Source: CAYXXZ01 sp964469165 (GTDB lineage: Bacteria; Pseudomonadota; Gammaproteobacteria; Pseudomonadales; Porticoccaceae). Taken from it: a stretch of 5,715 nucleotides of DNA. The notes below the pieces were generated by a model. That model worked only from the letters and a program-made list of their open reading frames with translations, was not told the origin of the DNA and ran no database searches. The translations under genes were made by a program, and so were the position numbers. How positions within the stretch are numbered: the first letter of the stretch is position 1; every line of letters starts with the position of its first letter. Location: assembly GCA_964469165.1 (NCBI GenBank), contig CAYXXZ010000142.1, positions 1 through 5,715 of the forward strand, given 5' to 3'. Positions 1-5,715 of this stretch are shown piece by piece.

Positions 1-10
1 CCGTGCGTAA
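1..10 (+). CDS. Possible 3' end of the RpoE/AlgU sigma factor gene (last two codons and stop)
   Basis: Read from base 2, the sequence gives CGT GCG TAA (Arg-Ala-stop), ending 15 nt before the rseA ATG. In gammaproteobacteria the gene directly before rseA/mucA is almost always the ECF sigma factor gene rpoE/algU, so this is probably its end. Ten bases cannot prove identity; the call rests on gene order and on a TAA at a plausible distance. The sequence to the left of the window would settle it. Confidence 0.4.
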
Positions 11-13
11 ACC

Positions 14-19
14 GAGGAA
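14..19 (+). promoter_or_regulatory. Ribosome binding site that decides the rseA start
   Basis: GAGGAA lies 6 nt before the ATG at 26 and only 3 nt before an in-frame TTG at 23. The spacing favours the ATG, giving a 215-residue protein that begins MAIDTR. Confidence 0.7.
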
Positions 20-25
20 TACTTG

Positions 26-673
26 ATGGCAATCGATACCAGAATTGAGGAGACACTCTCCGCCCTGATGGATGGCGAAGCTGAAGAGCTTGAGGTCAGG
101 CGTGCGCTCCGAGAGGTTTCCGCAAATTCTGATCTCAGAGCCACATGGCACCGTTATCAGTTGGCATCCGCGGCCATGAAAAGGGATCTTCCCGGCGGCA
201 TCGTCGATCTGTCCTCGCGAATCGGCGCCGCGCTGGAGCAGGAAGCGCCTCTGAAGCCTTCGCTTTCACGCTGGCTGCAACCGCTCGGCAAGGTGGCCAT
301 AGCGGCTTCGGTCGCGCTGGTCGCAGTGATCGGAGTGCAGCAAATTCAAAATGCTGGCACGGCTCAGCCTTCCGCCGAGATGGCTTCGCGAACCGCCAAT
401 GATTCCGGCAACGCACAGTTCCAGTTCCCCGCTGGCTACGACCTGCCGCCCGTGACGGGCCGCACCGTCAGTGCCGGCACCCTGGGTCATTCGCAGTCGC
501 GTCCCACGGTGCTGGTATCTGCGCAACCCATTGCCGAACTGGCCGACGAGGAAGCGCTGCGGGATTACTTCAACAGTATGATGCAACGCCATACGGAGTC
601 GGCGGCGCGCTCCTCAAGCCAAGGGCTGATGCCCTTTGCCCGCCTGCCCCAGGGCGAGAGCCGGGACGACTGA
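26..673 (+). CDS. rseA: Anti-sigma-E factor RseA (MucA-type), inner membrane
   Basis: The product is a single-pass inner-membrane anti-sigma factor that should sequester RpoE/AlgU through its cytoplasmic N-terminus. It has 215 residues, close to MucA (about 194) and E. coli RseA (216). The N-terminal signature LSALMDGEAEELEVRRAL (residues 11-28), followed by LRATWHRYQLA (37-47), is typical of the RseA N-terminal domain. A hydrophobic segment at about residues 88-104 is the predicted membrane span, and the remainder is periplasmic. Residues 139-151 (around LPPVTGRTVSAG) align by eye with the MucA segment cut by the site-1 protease AlgW. The C-terminal LMPFAR resembles LPYAR near the MucA C-terminus. 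It is the first complete gene of the module, with rseB 50 nt downstream. Known homologues are cleaved by DegS/AlgW and then RseP to release sigma-E. The gene looks intact. The symbol mucA would fit equally well. Confidence 0.93.
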   Translation: MAIDTRIEETLSALMDGEAEELEVRRALREVSANSDLRATWHRYQLASAAMKRDLPGGIVDLSSRIGAALEQEAPLKPSLSRWLQPLGKVAIAASVALVAVIGVQQIQNAGTAQPSAEMASRTANDSGNAQFQFPAGYDLPPVTGRTVSAGTLGHSQSRPTVLVSAQPIAELADEEALRDYFNSMMQRHTESAARSSSQGLMPFARLPQGESRDD

Positions 674-712
674 GTTTTCCGGCAGCCTGCGCGCTTCAGC
701 TTCGTGTTTGAC

Positions 713-716
713 AGGA
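713..716 (+). promoter_or_regulatory. Ribosome binding site for the TTG start of rseB
   Basis: AGGA lies 7 nt before the TTG at 724. An in-frame TGA at 709-711 rules out any longer form. The next in-frame ATG (838) falls after the signal peptide, so it would give a product without an export signal. Together these support TTG as the start. Confidence 0.6.
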
Positions 717-723
717 TTTTTGT

Positions 724-1704
724 TTGGATAATCGAGCGGTATCACCTCACGCAAGCACGTACACATCTCTGATTCGTCTGCTGTCTTTCCTGGGTTGTCT
801 GGTTGTCGCGGCGGCGGCTCCCGGCGTCGCCAGTGCCATGGAGGACGTGGATCAAGCGCGCAACCTCCTGAAAAAAATGGCCGTCGCCAACCGCGAGCGG
901 GACTATCAGGGCGTGTTCACCTACGAACACGCCGGCGTGCTCAAGTCCATCCGCATTCTCCACGTGGTACACGATGGTCTCGAGTTTGAACATCTTCTCT
1001 ATCTCAACGGCCCCCACAAGGAAATCATTCGCCGCGGTATCCCCCCTCACTGCAAGCGCAAGGGCGACAGATTCCTCAGTGGCGTGCCCATGCCTTCGCG
1101 CCATGCCAGCCACCTCGAAAACCATTACGAACTGCTGTTGCGCGGCGAGGATCGCGTCGCGGGCCGGGCTGTCAAGATCATCCAGGTGATGCCCAAGGAC
1201 GATCTGCGCTACGGTTACGTGCTGTCCGTCGACAAGCAGTCCGGTTTGCTGCTGCAATCACTGTTGATCGGCACCAATCGCCGGGTGATGGAGCGTTTCC
1301 AGTATATCGACTTGTCTCTGGAGCCGGATCAGGATGCGGTCGATGAACTGCTCGGCGGCCCGCAAACGGTGGCATCCGACTGTGCCCCCGGCACCACGCC
1401 CGCGCCAACGTCGTGGCAGGCTGCGTGGCTGCCGCCTGGGTTTGAAGCCGTGGAAAGCAGCGAGGACGAGGAAGGCAATGTCGTCATGAGCTTTTCCGAT
1501 GGGCTGTCCTTCGTGTCCGTCTTTGTCGACAGTGGCGGCGTGATTCGCTTTCCGGATATTCAGGCCCAGCGCGGTGCAACCGTCGCGCAGCACGCCAATG
1601 TCATCCACGACCAGAAGGAATTTGCCATCTGCGTGGTAGGAGAGGTGCCGCCCGAAACAGCGGCAAAAATGGCACAGTTCGTCCAGCCCCAGGTAAGACG
1701 CTGA
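724..1704 (+). CDS. rseB: Sigma-E regulatory protein RseB/MucB, periplasmic
   Basis: RseB/MucB binds the periplasmic part of RseA/MucA and protects it from the site-1 protease; it is known as a sensor of mislocalised lipoprotein or LPS. The product has 326 residues, against about 316-318 in the family. Residues 1-38 form a Sec signal peptide: hydrophobic stretch at about 18-32, likely cut after ASA at 38, giving mature MEDVDQ. The large N-terminal lipid-binding-like domain covers about 40-215, including YQGVFTYEHAG (61-71), and a proline- and threonine-rich linker spans about 213-230. The smaller C-terminal domain begins near WLPPGF (235-240) and carries the SDGLSFVSVFV strand (258-268). The mature protein has three cysteines (110, 220, 303), so one disulfide is possible. 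Translation starts at TTG, the only start that keeps the signal peptide. It sits between rseA and degP; the rseC/mucC gene that often follows is missing. Confidence 0.92.
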   Translation: MDNRAVSPHASTYTSLIRLLSFLGCLVVAAAAPGVASAMEDVDQARNLLKKMAVANRERDYQGVFTYEHAGVLKSIRILHVVHDGLEFEHLLYLNGPHKEIIRRGIPPHCKRKGDRFLSGVPMPSRHASHLENHYELLLRGEDRVAGRAVKIIQVMPKDDLRYGYVLSVDKQSGLLLQSLLIGTNRRVMERFQYIDLSLEPDQDAVDELLGGPQTVASDCAPGTTPAPTSWQAAWLPPGFEAVESSEDEEGNVVMSFSDGLSFVSVFVDSGGVIRFPDIQAQRGATVAQHANVIHDQKEFAICVVGEVPPETAAKMAQFVQPQVRR

Positions 1705-1720
1705 ACTCCGGATATTACTG

Positions 1721-3091
1721 ATGAACATGAAAATAACGCTTGTGTCTGTGGTGTTGATGGTTCTGTCGTGGCACCTCGAAGCACGTGTTCCCGACTTCGC
1801 AGACCTGGTGGCGGAAAACTCCCCCGCCGTGGTGAAGGTGACCACCGCGCACAAGGCGACGGGCAAGACCCCCGCGCTGCCGCCGGGCCAGGAAGTGCCG
1901 GATATCTTCCGCGAACTTTTCGGACAGCGCGGCCCTCAGCCGCGTGCATCCATGGGCTCGGGATTCATCCTGTCCAGCGATGGCTATGTGATCACCAACA
2001 ACCATGTCATCGACGGCGCGGATGAAATCACCGTGCGCCTCATCGACCGCCGTGAATTGCCGGCCGAAGTCATCGGCGCCGATCCCCGCTCCGATCTGGC
2101 GCTGCTCAAGGTGGATGCCAAGGACCTGCCCGCGGCCAAGCTGGCAGAGCCAGATAGCCTGCGTGTGGGAGAGTGGGTGGTGGCCATTGGCTCGCCCTTT
2201 GGGCTCGACTATTCCGCCAGTGTCGGGATCGTCAGCGCCATAGGCCGCAGCCTGCCCACGGAGCAGGGTGAAAACTACGTGCCTTTCATTCAGAGCGACG
2301 TGGCGATCAACCCGGGTAATTCCGGTGGCCCGCTGTTCAACCAGAATGGCGAGGTGGTGGGGATCAACTCCCAGATCTACACCCGCACCGGCGGCTCCAT
2401 CGGCCTCTCGTTTGCGATCCCCGTGGCCGTGGCCAACGAGGTCATCGCGCAGCTCAAGAACAAGGGCAAAGTGGAGCGCGGCTGGCTCGGCGTGTACATT
2501 CAGGATGTGAATCGTGATCTTGCCTTGTCGCTCGGTCTGGACAAGCCCATCGGCGCCTTGATTTCCCAGGTGATGCCTGGCAGCCCCGCGGAGAAGGCGG
2601 GCCTCAAGGCGGGCGATGTCATTACCCACTTCAACGGCAGAGAAATACTGGATTCCGGTGATCTGCCCCACCAGGTGGGCCAACTGTCTCCGGGCAGTAC
2701 GGCCAGGGCCAGCGTGGTGCGCAACGGCAAAAACCGCGAACTCGCCGTGACGGTGGGTGCCTTGCCCGATTCCGCTGACACGGGCCTGGCCGCGCACAGC
2801 GACAGCAATGCGGATGCGTTGGGTTTACAGGTGCAGCCCATCGATCAGGATACGGCCCAGAATCTCGGTGTTCCCGGGGGCGTTGTCATCGAACAGCTTC
2901 AGCCCGGCAGCCCGGCGGAATACGCGCAGTTGCAACCCGGTGACGTGATCGTCCAGCTGGGCGACAGCGAGGTGAAGACCGTTGCGGACTATAACAGGGT
3001 GTTGCAGACGCTGCCCAAGGGCGTACCCGTGCTGGTGCGTTTCCTGCGCCAGGGACAATTCATCTATCGCACCATTGAGATCAATCCCTGA
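1721..3091 (+). CDS. degP: Periplasmic HtrA-family serine protease, DegP/MucD-like
   Basis: This trypsin-like, ATP-independent protease (probably also a chaperone) should degrade misfolded envelope proteins. The 456-residue product starts with a short hydrophobic signal sequence (about 4-17), probably cut near residue 21. The protease domain spans about 25-245 with all three catalytic residues visible: His95 in TNNHV, Asp125 in RSDLALL and Ser201 in GNSGGPL. Two PDZ domains follow: PDZ1 at about 253-345 (starting RGWLGVYIQ, with GSPAEKAGLKAGDVI at 287-301) and PDZ2 at about 366-455 (GSPAEYAQLQPGDVI at 396-410). Two PDZ domains fit DegP/DegQ/MucD rather than the membrane-anchored, single-PDZ DegS/AlgW. 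Position after rseB supports the MucD role and probable sigma-E control. The start at 1721 has a weak GGA 8 nt upstream; an in-frame ATG at 1727 is less well placed. No damage is seen. DegP, DegQ and MucD cannot be separated by sequence alone; symbol chosen by architecture. Confidence 0.93.
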   Translation: MNMKITLVSVVLMVLSWHLEARVPDFADLVAENSPAVVKVTTAHKATGKTPALPPGQEVPDIFRELFGQRGPQPRASMGSGFILSSDGYVITNNHVIDGADEITVRLIDRRELPAEVIGADPRSDLALLKVDAKDLPAAKLAEPDSLRVGEWVVAIGSPFGLDYSASVGIVSAIGRSLPTEQGENYVPFIQSDVAINPGNSGGPLFNQNGEVVGINSQIYTRTGGSIGLSFAIPVAVANEVIAQLKNKGKVERGWLGVYIQDVNRDLALSLGLDKPIGALISQVMPGSPAEKAGLKAGDVITHFNGREILDSGDLPHQVGQLSPGSTARASVVRNGKNRELAVTVGALPDSADTGLAAHSDSNADALGLQVQPIDQDTAQNLGVPGGVVIEQLQPGSPAEYAQLQPGDVIVQLGDSEVKTVADYNRVLQTLPKGVPVLVRFLRQGQFIYRTIEINP

Positions 3092-3106
3092 GGACGGGAA
3101 ATAATG

Positions 3107-3152
3107 CGAGAGGGCGGCGGGTGACAGGGAAAGTGCCGTTGCCCGCCTCTCG
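3107..3152 (+). other. Imperfect GC-rich hairpin after degP; possible Rho-type or attenuating structure
   Basis: The left arm (3107-3121, CGAGAGGGCGGCGGG) can pair with the right arm (3142-3152, CCCGCCTCTCG) with a bulge of one to four bases, leaving a loop of about 20 nt. The bases after it (TTGAAACATC) contain no T run, so it is not a standard intrinsic terminator. It could slow or partly stop transcription, or protect the 3' end of the degP message. Confidence 0.4.
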
Positions 3153-3205
3153 TTGAAACATCTCTGCCGTCAACGGAATTCGTGGCTTCGCGGGGCCAAA
3201 TCAGC

Positions 3206-3211
3206 TAGACT
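3206..3211 (+). promoter_or_regulatory. Weak candidate -10 element for a lepA promoter
   Basis: TAGACT matches the sigma-70 -10 consensus at four of six positions and lies 44 nt before the lepA start. The region about 17 nt upstream (TGGCTT, 3183-3188) is a poor -35. It is listed because a 164-nt gap before a housekeeping gene suggests a promoter, not because the motif is strong. Confidence 0.18.
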
Positions 3212-3238
3212 GCGCGTCGGCCAACCCCCTGTTATCTT

Positions 3239-3243
3239 GGAAG
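3239..3243 (+). promoter_or_regulatory. Ribosome binding site for the GTG start of lepA
   Basis: GGAAG lies 12 nt before the GTG at 3256, which is longer than usual. An in-frame TAG at 3250-3252 excludes any upstream start, and the family-conserved IRNFSIIAHIDHGKST begins at residue 7, so GTG is the sensible start despite the spacing. Confidence 0.5.
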
Positions 3244-3255
3244 TTTCAATAGCCA

Positions 3256-5055
3256 GTGTCTGAACTCAACCACATTCGCAATTTTTCCATCATCGCGCAC
3301 ATCGACCATGGTAAATCCACCATTGCCGATCGCTTTATCCAACTCTGCGGCGGCCTGTCCGAGCGGGAGATGTCCGCGCAGGTGCTGGATTCGATGGATA
3401 TCGAGCGCGAGCGGGGGATCACCATCAAGGCGCAGAGCGTCACCCTCGAATTCACCGCGCGCGACGGCAAGACCTATCAGCTGAACTTCATCGATACTCC
3501 CGGCCACGTCGACTTCTCCTATGAGGTCTCGCGCTCGCTCGCCGCCTGCGAGGGCGCGCTGCTGGTGGTGGATGCCGCACAAGGGGTCGAGGCGCAATCA
3601 GTGGCAAACTGCTATACCGCCATCGCCCAGGGCCTGGAGGTCATTCCCGTTCTCAACAAGATGGATCTGCCCCAGGCGGAACCCGAGCGGGTCAAGGCCG
3701 AGATCGAGGATATCATCGGCCTGGATGCCAGCAACGCGGTGCAGTGCAGTGCCAAGTCAGGAATCGGCATCCCGGACATTCTCGAAGAACTGGTACTCAA
3801 GGTGCCGCCGCCCCAGGGCGATGTCAACGCTCCCTTGCAGGCGTTGATCATCGATTCCTGGTTCGACAACTACCTCGGCGTGGTATCGCTGGTAAGGGTC
3901 AAGAACGGCGTTCTGCGAGCCAAGGACAAGATCGTTTCAAAAACCATCGGCAAGGCGCACGTGGTGGACAGTGTCGGCGTGTTCACGCCCAAGCGCACGG
4001 AAACCGGTGTGCTCAAGGCCGGCGAAGTGGGCTTCGTCATTGCGGGCATCAAGGACATCCATGGGGCGCCAGTGGGCGATACCTTTACTCATGCCGGCAC
4101 GCCCGAGGTGGAGGCGCTGCCCGGCTTCCAAAAGATAAAACCCCAGGTCTATGCCGGCATGTTCCCGGTCAGTGCCGATGATTTCGAGGATTTTCGCGAA
4201 GCTCTTGCCAGGCTCACCCTGAACGACGCTTCGCTGTTCTACGAGCCTGAAAGCTCGGATGCCCTCGGGTTCGGTTTCCGCTGCGGCTTTCTCGGCATGC
4301 TCCACATGGAAATCATCCAGGAGCGCCTGGAGCGGGAATACGATCTCGATCTGATCAGCACCGCGCCCACCGTGGTGTATGAGGTGGTCAGAAGCGACGG
4401 CGAAGTCGTTCATATTTCAAGCCCCTCGGATCTGCCGGATCCCGGCGCCATCGATGAAATGCGCGAACCCCTGTGCGAAGCCAGTATCCTGGTGCCCAAG
4501 GACTATCTCGGCAACGTCATCGCGTTGTGTGTGGAGAAGCGCGGCAACCAGAAGGACATGCAATTCGTCGGCGGCCAGGTTTCCCTGGTGTATGAACTGC
4601 CGATGAGCGAAGTGGTGATGGACTTTTTCGATCGCCTCAAATCCGTCAGCAAGGGCTTTGCCTCGCTGGACTACAGCTTCACCCGCTTCCAGCAGGCACC
4701 TTTGGTAAGGCTCGATGTGCTGATCAATAGCGACAAGGTGGATGCCCTGGCCATCATCGTTCACCGCGAGAACGCCCAGAGCAAGGGTCGTTTGCTGGTG
4801 GACAAAATGAAAGATCTGATTCCCCGCCAGATGTTCGATGTTGCCATCCAGGCAGCCATTGGCGGTCACATCATCGCGCGCTCCACCGTCAAGGCGCTGC
4901 GCAAGAACGTCACGGCAAAATGCTACGGTGGCGACGTTTCCCGCAAGAAGAAATTGCTAGAAAAACAAAAGGCCGGCAAAAAACGCATGAAACAGGTCGG
5001 CAATGTGGAAATTCCCCAGGCGGCGTTCCTGGCGGTACTGAAAACGGATGGCTGA
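3256..5055 (+). CDS. lepA: Elongation factor 4 (LepA), ribosome-associated GTPase
   Basis: LepA/EF4 is a translational GTPase related to EF-G that acts on ribosomes; back-translocation and ribosome-biogenesis roles have been proposed. The product has 599 residues, the same length as E. coli LepA. All G motifs are visible: G1 AHIDHGKST (14-22), G2 RGIT (53-56), G3 DTPGH (80-84, His84 being the catalytic-type histidine), G4 NKMD (134-137) and G5 SAK (165-167). EF-G-like domains II, III and V follow, with ALGFGFRCGFLG well conserved. The LepA-specific C-terminal domain (about 485-599) is present, including the lysine-rich SRKKKLLEKQKAGKKRMKQ near the end. It replaces domain IV of EF-G and distinguishes LepA from EF-G and BipA/TypA. 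Translation starts at GTG. The stop is one base before the lepB ATG, so the two are cotranscribed and probably translationally coupled. Nothing is missing. Confidence 0.98.
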   Translation: MSELNHIRNFSIIAHIDHGKSTIADRFIQLCGGLSEREMSAQVLDSMDIERERGITIKAQSVTLEFTARDGKTYQLNFIDTPGHVDFSYEVSRSLAACEGALLVVDAAQGVEAQSVANCYTAIAQGLEVIPVLNKMDLPQAEPERVKAEIEDIIGLDASNAVQCSAKSGIGIPDILEELVLKVPPPQGDVNAPLQALIIDSWFDNYLGVVSLVRVKNGVLRAKDKIVSKTIGKAHVVDSVGVFTPKRTETGVLKAGEVGFVIAGIKDIHGAPVGDTFTHAGTPEVEALPGFQKIKPQVYAGMFPVSADDFEDFREALARLTLNDASLFYEPESSDALGFGFRCGFLGMLHMEIIQERLEREYDLDLISTAPTVVYEVVRSDGEVVHISSPSDLPDPGAIDEMREPLCEASILVPKDYLGNVIALCVEKRGNQKDMQFVGGQVSLVYELPMSEVVMDFFDRLKSVSKGFASLDYSFTRFQQAPLVRLDVLINSDKVDALAIIVHRENAQSKGRLLVDKMKDLIPRQMFDVAIQAAIGGHIIARSTVKALRKNVTAKCYGGDVSRKKKLLEKQKAGKKRMKQVGNVEIPQAAFLAVLKTDG

Positions 5056-5056
5056 C

Positions 5057-5715
5057 ATGGATTTGAACTTTCCCCTGATACTGGTAATTCTGACCCTCAT
5101 CTGCGGCGTGATGTGGCTCGCCGACAAGCTGGTGCTCAGGAAAAGACGGGGGGAAGAGGCGCCGCCGCCATTCTATATCGAATATACAGCGCCATTTTTC
5201 CCGGTGTTGTTCATCGTTCTGGTATTGCGTTCATTCATCGTCGAGCCCTTTCAGATACCGTCCGCGTCGATGGTGCCCACCCTCCAGGTGGGTGATTTCA
5301 TCCTGGTCAACAAATACGTGTACGGCTTGCGTTTGCCCGTGACCCAGACAAAAATACTGGACGTGGAGCAGCCGCAGCGTGGCGATGTCATGGTGTTTTT
5401 TCCGCCCGATGACAACCGCTATTTCATCAAGCGGGTGATCGGCCTGCCCGGCGACCACGTTCAGATTTTCGACAACCAGTTGTTCGTCAACGGCGAGTTG
5501 ATGGAGCAGCGCGACGCCAAGGTGCCTTTCAGTGCGGGCTATGGCTACGATATCGTCGAGGAAAATATCGACGGCAACCGGCACCTGATTCGCAAGCACC
5601 GCAAGGCCAGCCGCCTGGGCCGCAAGGTTTCGTACATCGTGCCCGAAGGCCACTATTACATGATGGGCGACAACAGGGACAACAGCAGCGACAGCCGCGT
5701 GTGGGGGCCGGTGCC
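5057..5715 (+). CDS. lepB: Signal peptidase I (LepB), partial: 3' end beyond the window
   Basis: LepB is the inner-membrane protease that removes Sec and Tat signal peptides. The open frame begins with ATG one base after the lepA stop, with GGA (5046-5048) 8 nt upstream, and gives 219 codons before the edge without a stop. Two hydrophobic segments, about 4-22 and 45-62, flank a short charged cytoplasmic loop (KLVLRKRRGEE), as in E. coli Lep. The catalytic serine is Ser71 in IPSASMVPTL and the catalytic lysine is Lys125 in YFIKRVIGLPGD. The conserved GDNRDNSSDSR box is at 204-214, and WGPV at the edge is also family-typical. Signal peptidases I of this group usually have about 250-320 residues, so perhaps 30-100 are missing. 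RseB and DegP encoded upstream have signal peptides of the type it cuts. Related genomes continue with rnc and era. Confidence 0.96.
   Translation, partial: MDLNFPLILVILTLICGVMWLADKLVLRKRRGEEAPPPFYIEYTAPFFPVLFIVLVLRSFIVEPFQIPSASMVPTLQVGDFILVNKYVYGLRLPVTQTKILDVEQPQRGDVMVFFPPDDNRYFIKRVIGLPGDHVQIFDNQLFVNGELMEQRDAKVPFSAGYGYDIVEENIDGNRHLIRKHRKASRLGRKVSYIVPEGHYYMMGDNRDNSSDSRVWGPV
5064..5093 (+). promoter_or_regulatory. Sigma-E/AlgU-like motif pair inside the lepB start
   Basis: TGAACTT (5064-5070) and TCTGA (5089-5093) match the sigma-E/AlgU -35 and -10 elements (GAACTT and TCTGA) but are separated by 18 nt rather than the preferred 16-17. The site lies within the first 13 codons of lepB, so it could not produce full-length LepB; it could only drive downstream genes or a shorter product. 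The match may be chance. Confidence 0.2.

Larger units (their letters stand above)
3092..3255. other. Intergenic region between degP and lepA (164 nt)
   Basis: This is the longest non-coding stretch in the window and separates the envelope-stress module from lepA-lepB. It holds an imperfect GC-rich hairpin (3107-3152), a second short inverted pair CCGTTG/CAACGG (3136-3141 and 3171-3176), a weak TAGACT -10-like hexamer (3206-3211) and the lepA ribosome binding site. No convincing small ORF was seen. Confidence 0.7.

Noticed and set aside
23..25. TTG at 23 as the rseA start
   Set aside because: It is only 3 nt from the GAGGAA ribosome binding site, while the ATG directly after it has 6 nt spacing.
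708..732. Exact TTGACA (708-713) followed by GATAAT (727-732), resembling a sigma-70 promoter before rseB
   Set aside because: The spacer is only 13 nt, too short for the usual 16-18, and the second element overlaps the start of the rseB coding sequence, so a transcript from it would lack the rseB start.
784..798. Possible lipobox (FLGC, Cys25) in the RseB signal peptide
   Set aside because: The -3 position is Phe and the Cys sits in the middle of the hydrophobic core, with a clear signal peptidase I site (ASA, residue 38) further on. A lipoprotein is unlikely.
1914..1940. GAACTT within degP as a sigma-E -35 element
   Set aside because: No TCTGA-like element occurs 15-18 nt downstream, and the site lies deep inside coding sequence. 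The same holds for GAACTT at 3483-3488 in lepA.
1715..2797. Long open frame (360 codons) on the - strand opposite degP
   Set aside because: degP on the + strand is proven by its catalytic triad and PDZ domains. The antisense translation has no recognisable domain and its composition (rich in His, Gly, Arg and Ala) is what the complement of GC-rich coding DNA gives. No ribosome binding site or gene context supports it.
3937..4413. Antisense open frame opposite lepA (and similar ones at 4417-4869 and 5231-5653)
   Set aside because: These lie opposite strongly conserved lepA and lepB coding sequence and show no family motifs; they are by-products of codon bias in the real genes.

Overview
The window is chromosomal housekeeping DNA from a gammaproteobacterium of fairly high GC. 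Its gene order, rpoE(end)-rseA-rseB-degP-lepA-lepB, is the layout known from Pseudomonas (algU-mucA-mucB-mucC-mucD-lepA-lepB) with mucC/rseC absent. E. coli has a related cluster, rpoE-rseABC followed by lepA-lepB, but keeps degP elsewhere. The rseA product resembles Pseudomonas MucA more than E. coli RseA, both in its N-terminal motif and near the presumed regulated-proteolysis site. I cannot name a genus.

Positions 1-10 look like the last two codons and stop of the upstream sigma factor gene. Positions 26-3091 hold the envelope-stress module, all on the + strand: an inner-membrane anti-sigma factor (rseA/mucA), its periplasmic partner (rseB/mucB) and a periplasmic serine protease with two PDZ domains (degP/mucD). 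The gaps are short (50 and 16 nt), so these genes are probably cotranscribed with rpoE. In the known pathway, RseA holds sigma-E at the membrane and RseB shields RseA from proteolysis. Misfolded outer-membrane proteins and LPS signals release the block, and the DegP-like protease then clears damaged proteins.

A 164-nt gap (3092-3255) carries an imperfect GC-rich hairpin without a T tract and at best a weak promoter. After it come lepA (elongation factor 4, complete, 599 codons) and, one base after its stop, lepB (type I signal peptidase), which runs off the right edge after 219 codons. LepB is not part of the sigma-E circuit, but it matures secreted proteins such as the RseB and DegP encoded here.

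No RNA gene, mobile element, CRISPR array or sign of recent transfer was seen. I found no undescribed system. The points most worth a second look are a sigma-E-like motif pair inside the start of lepB, the missing rseC/mucC, the UUG start of rseB, a MucA-like cleavage segment in RseA, and possible RNA structure between degP and lepA.
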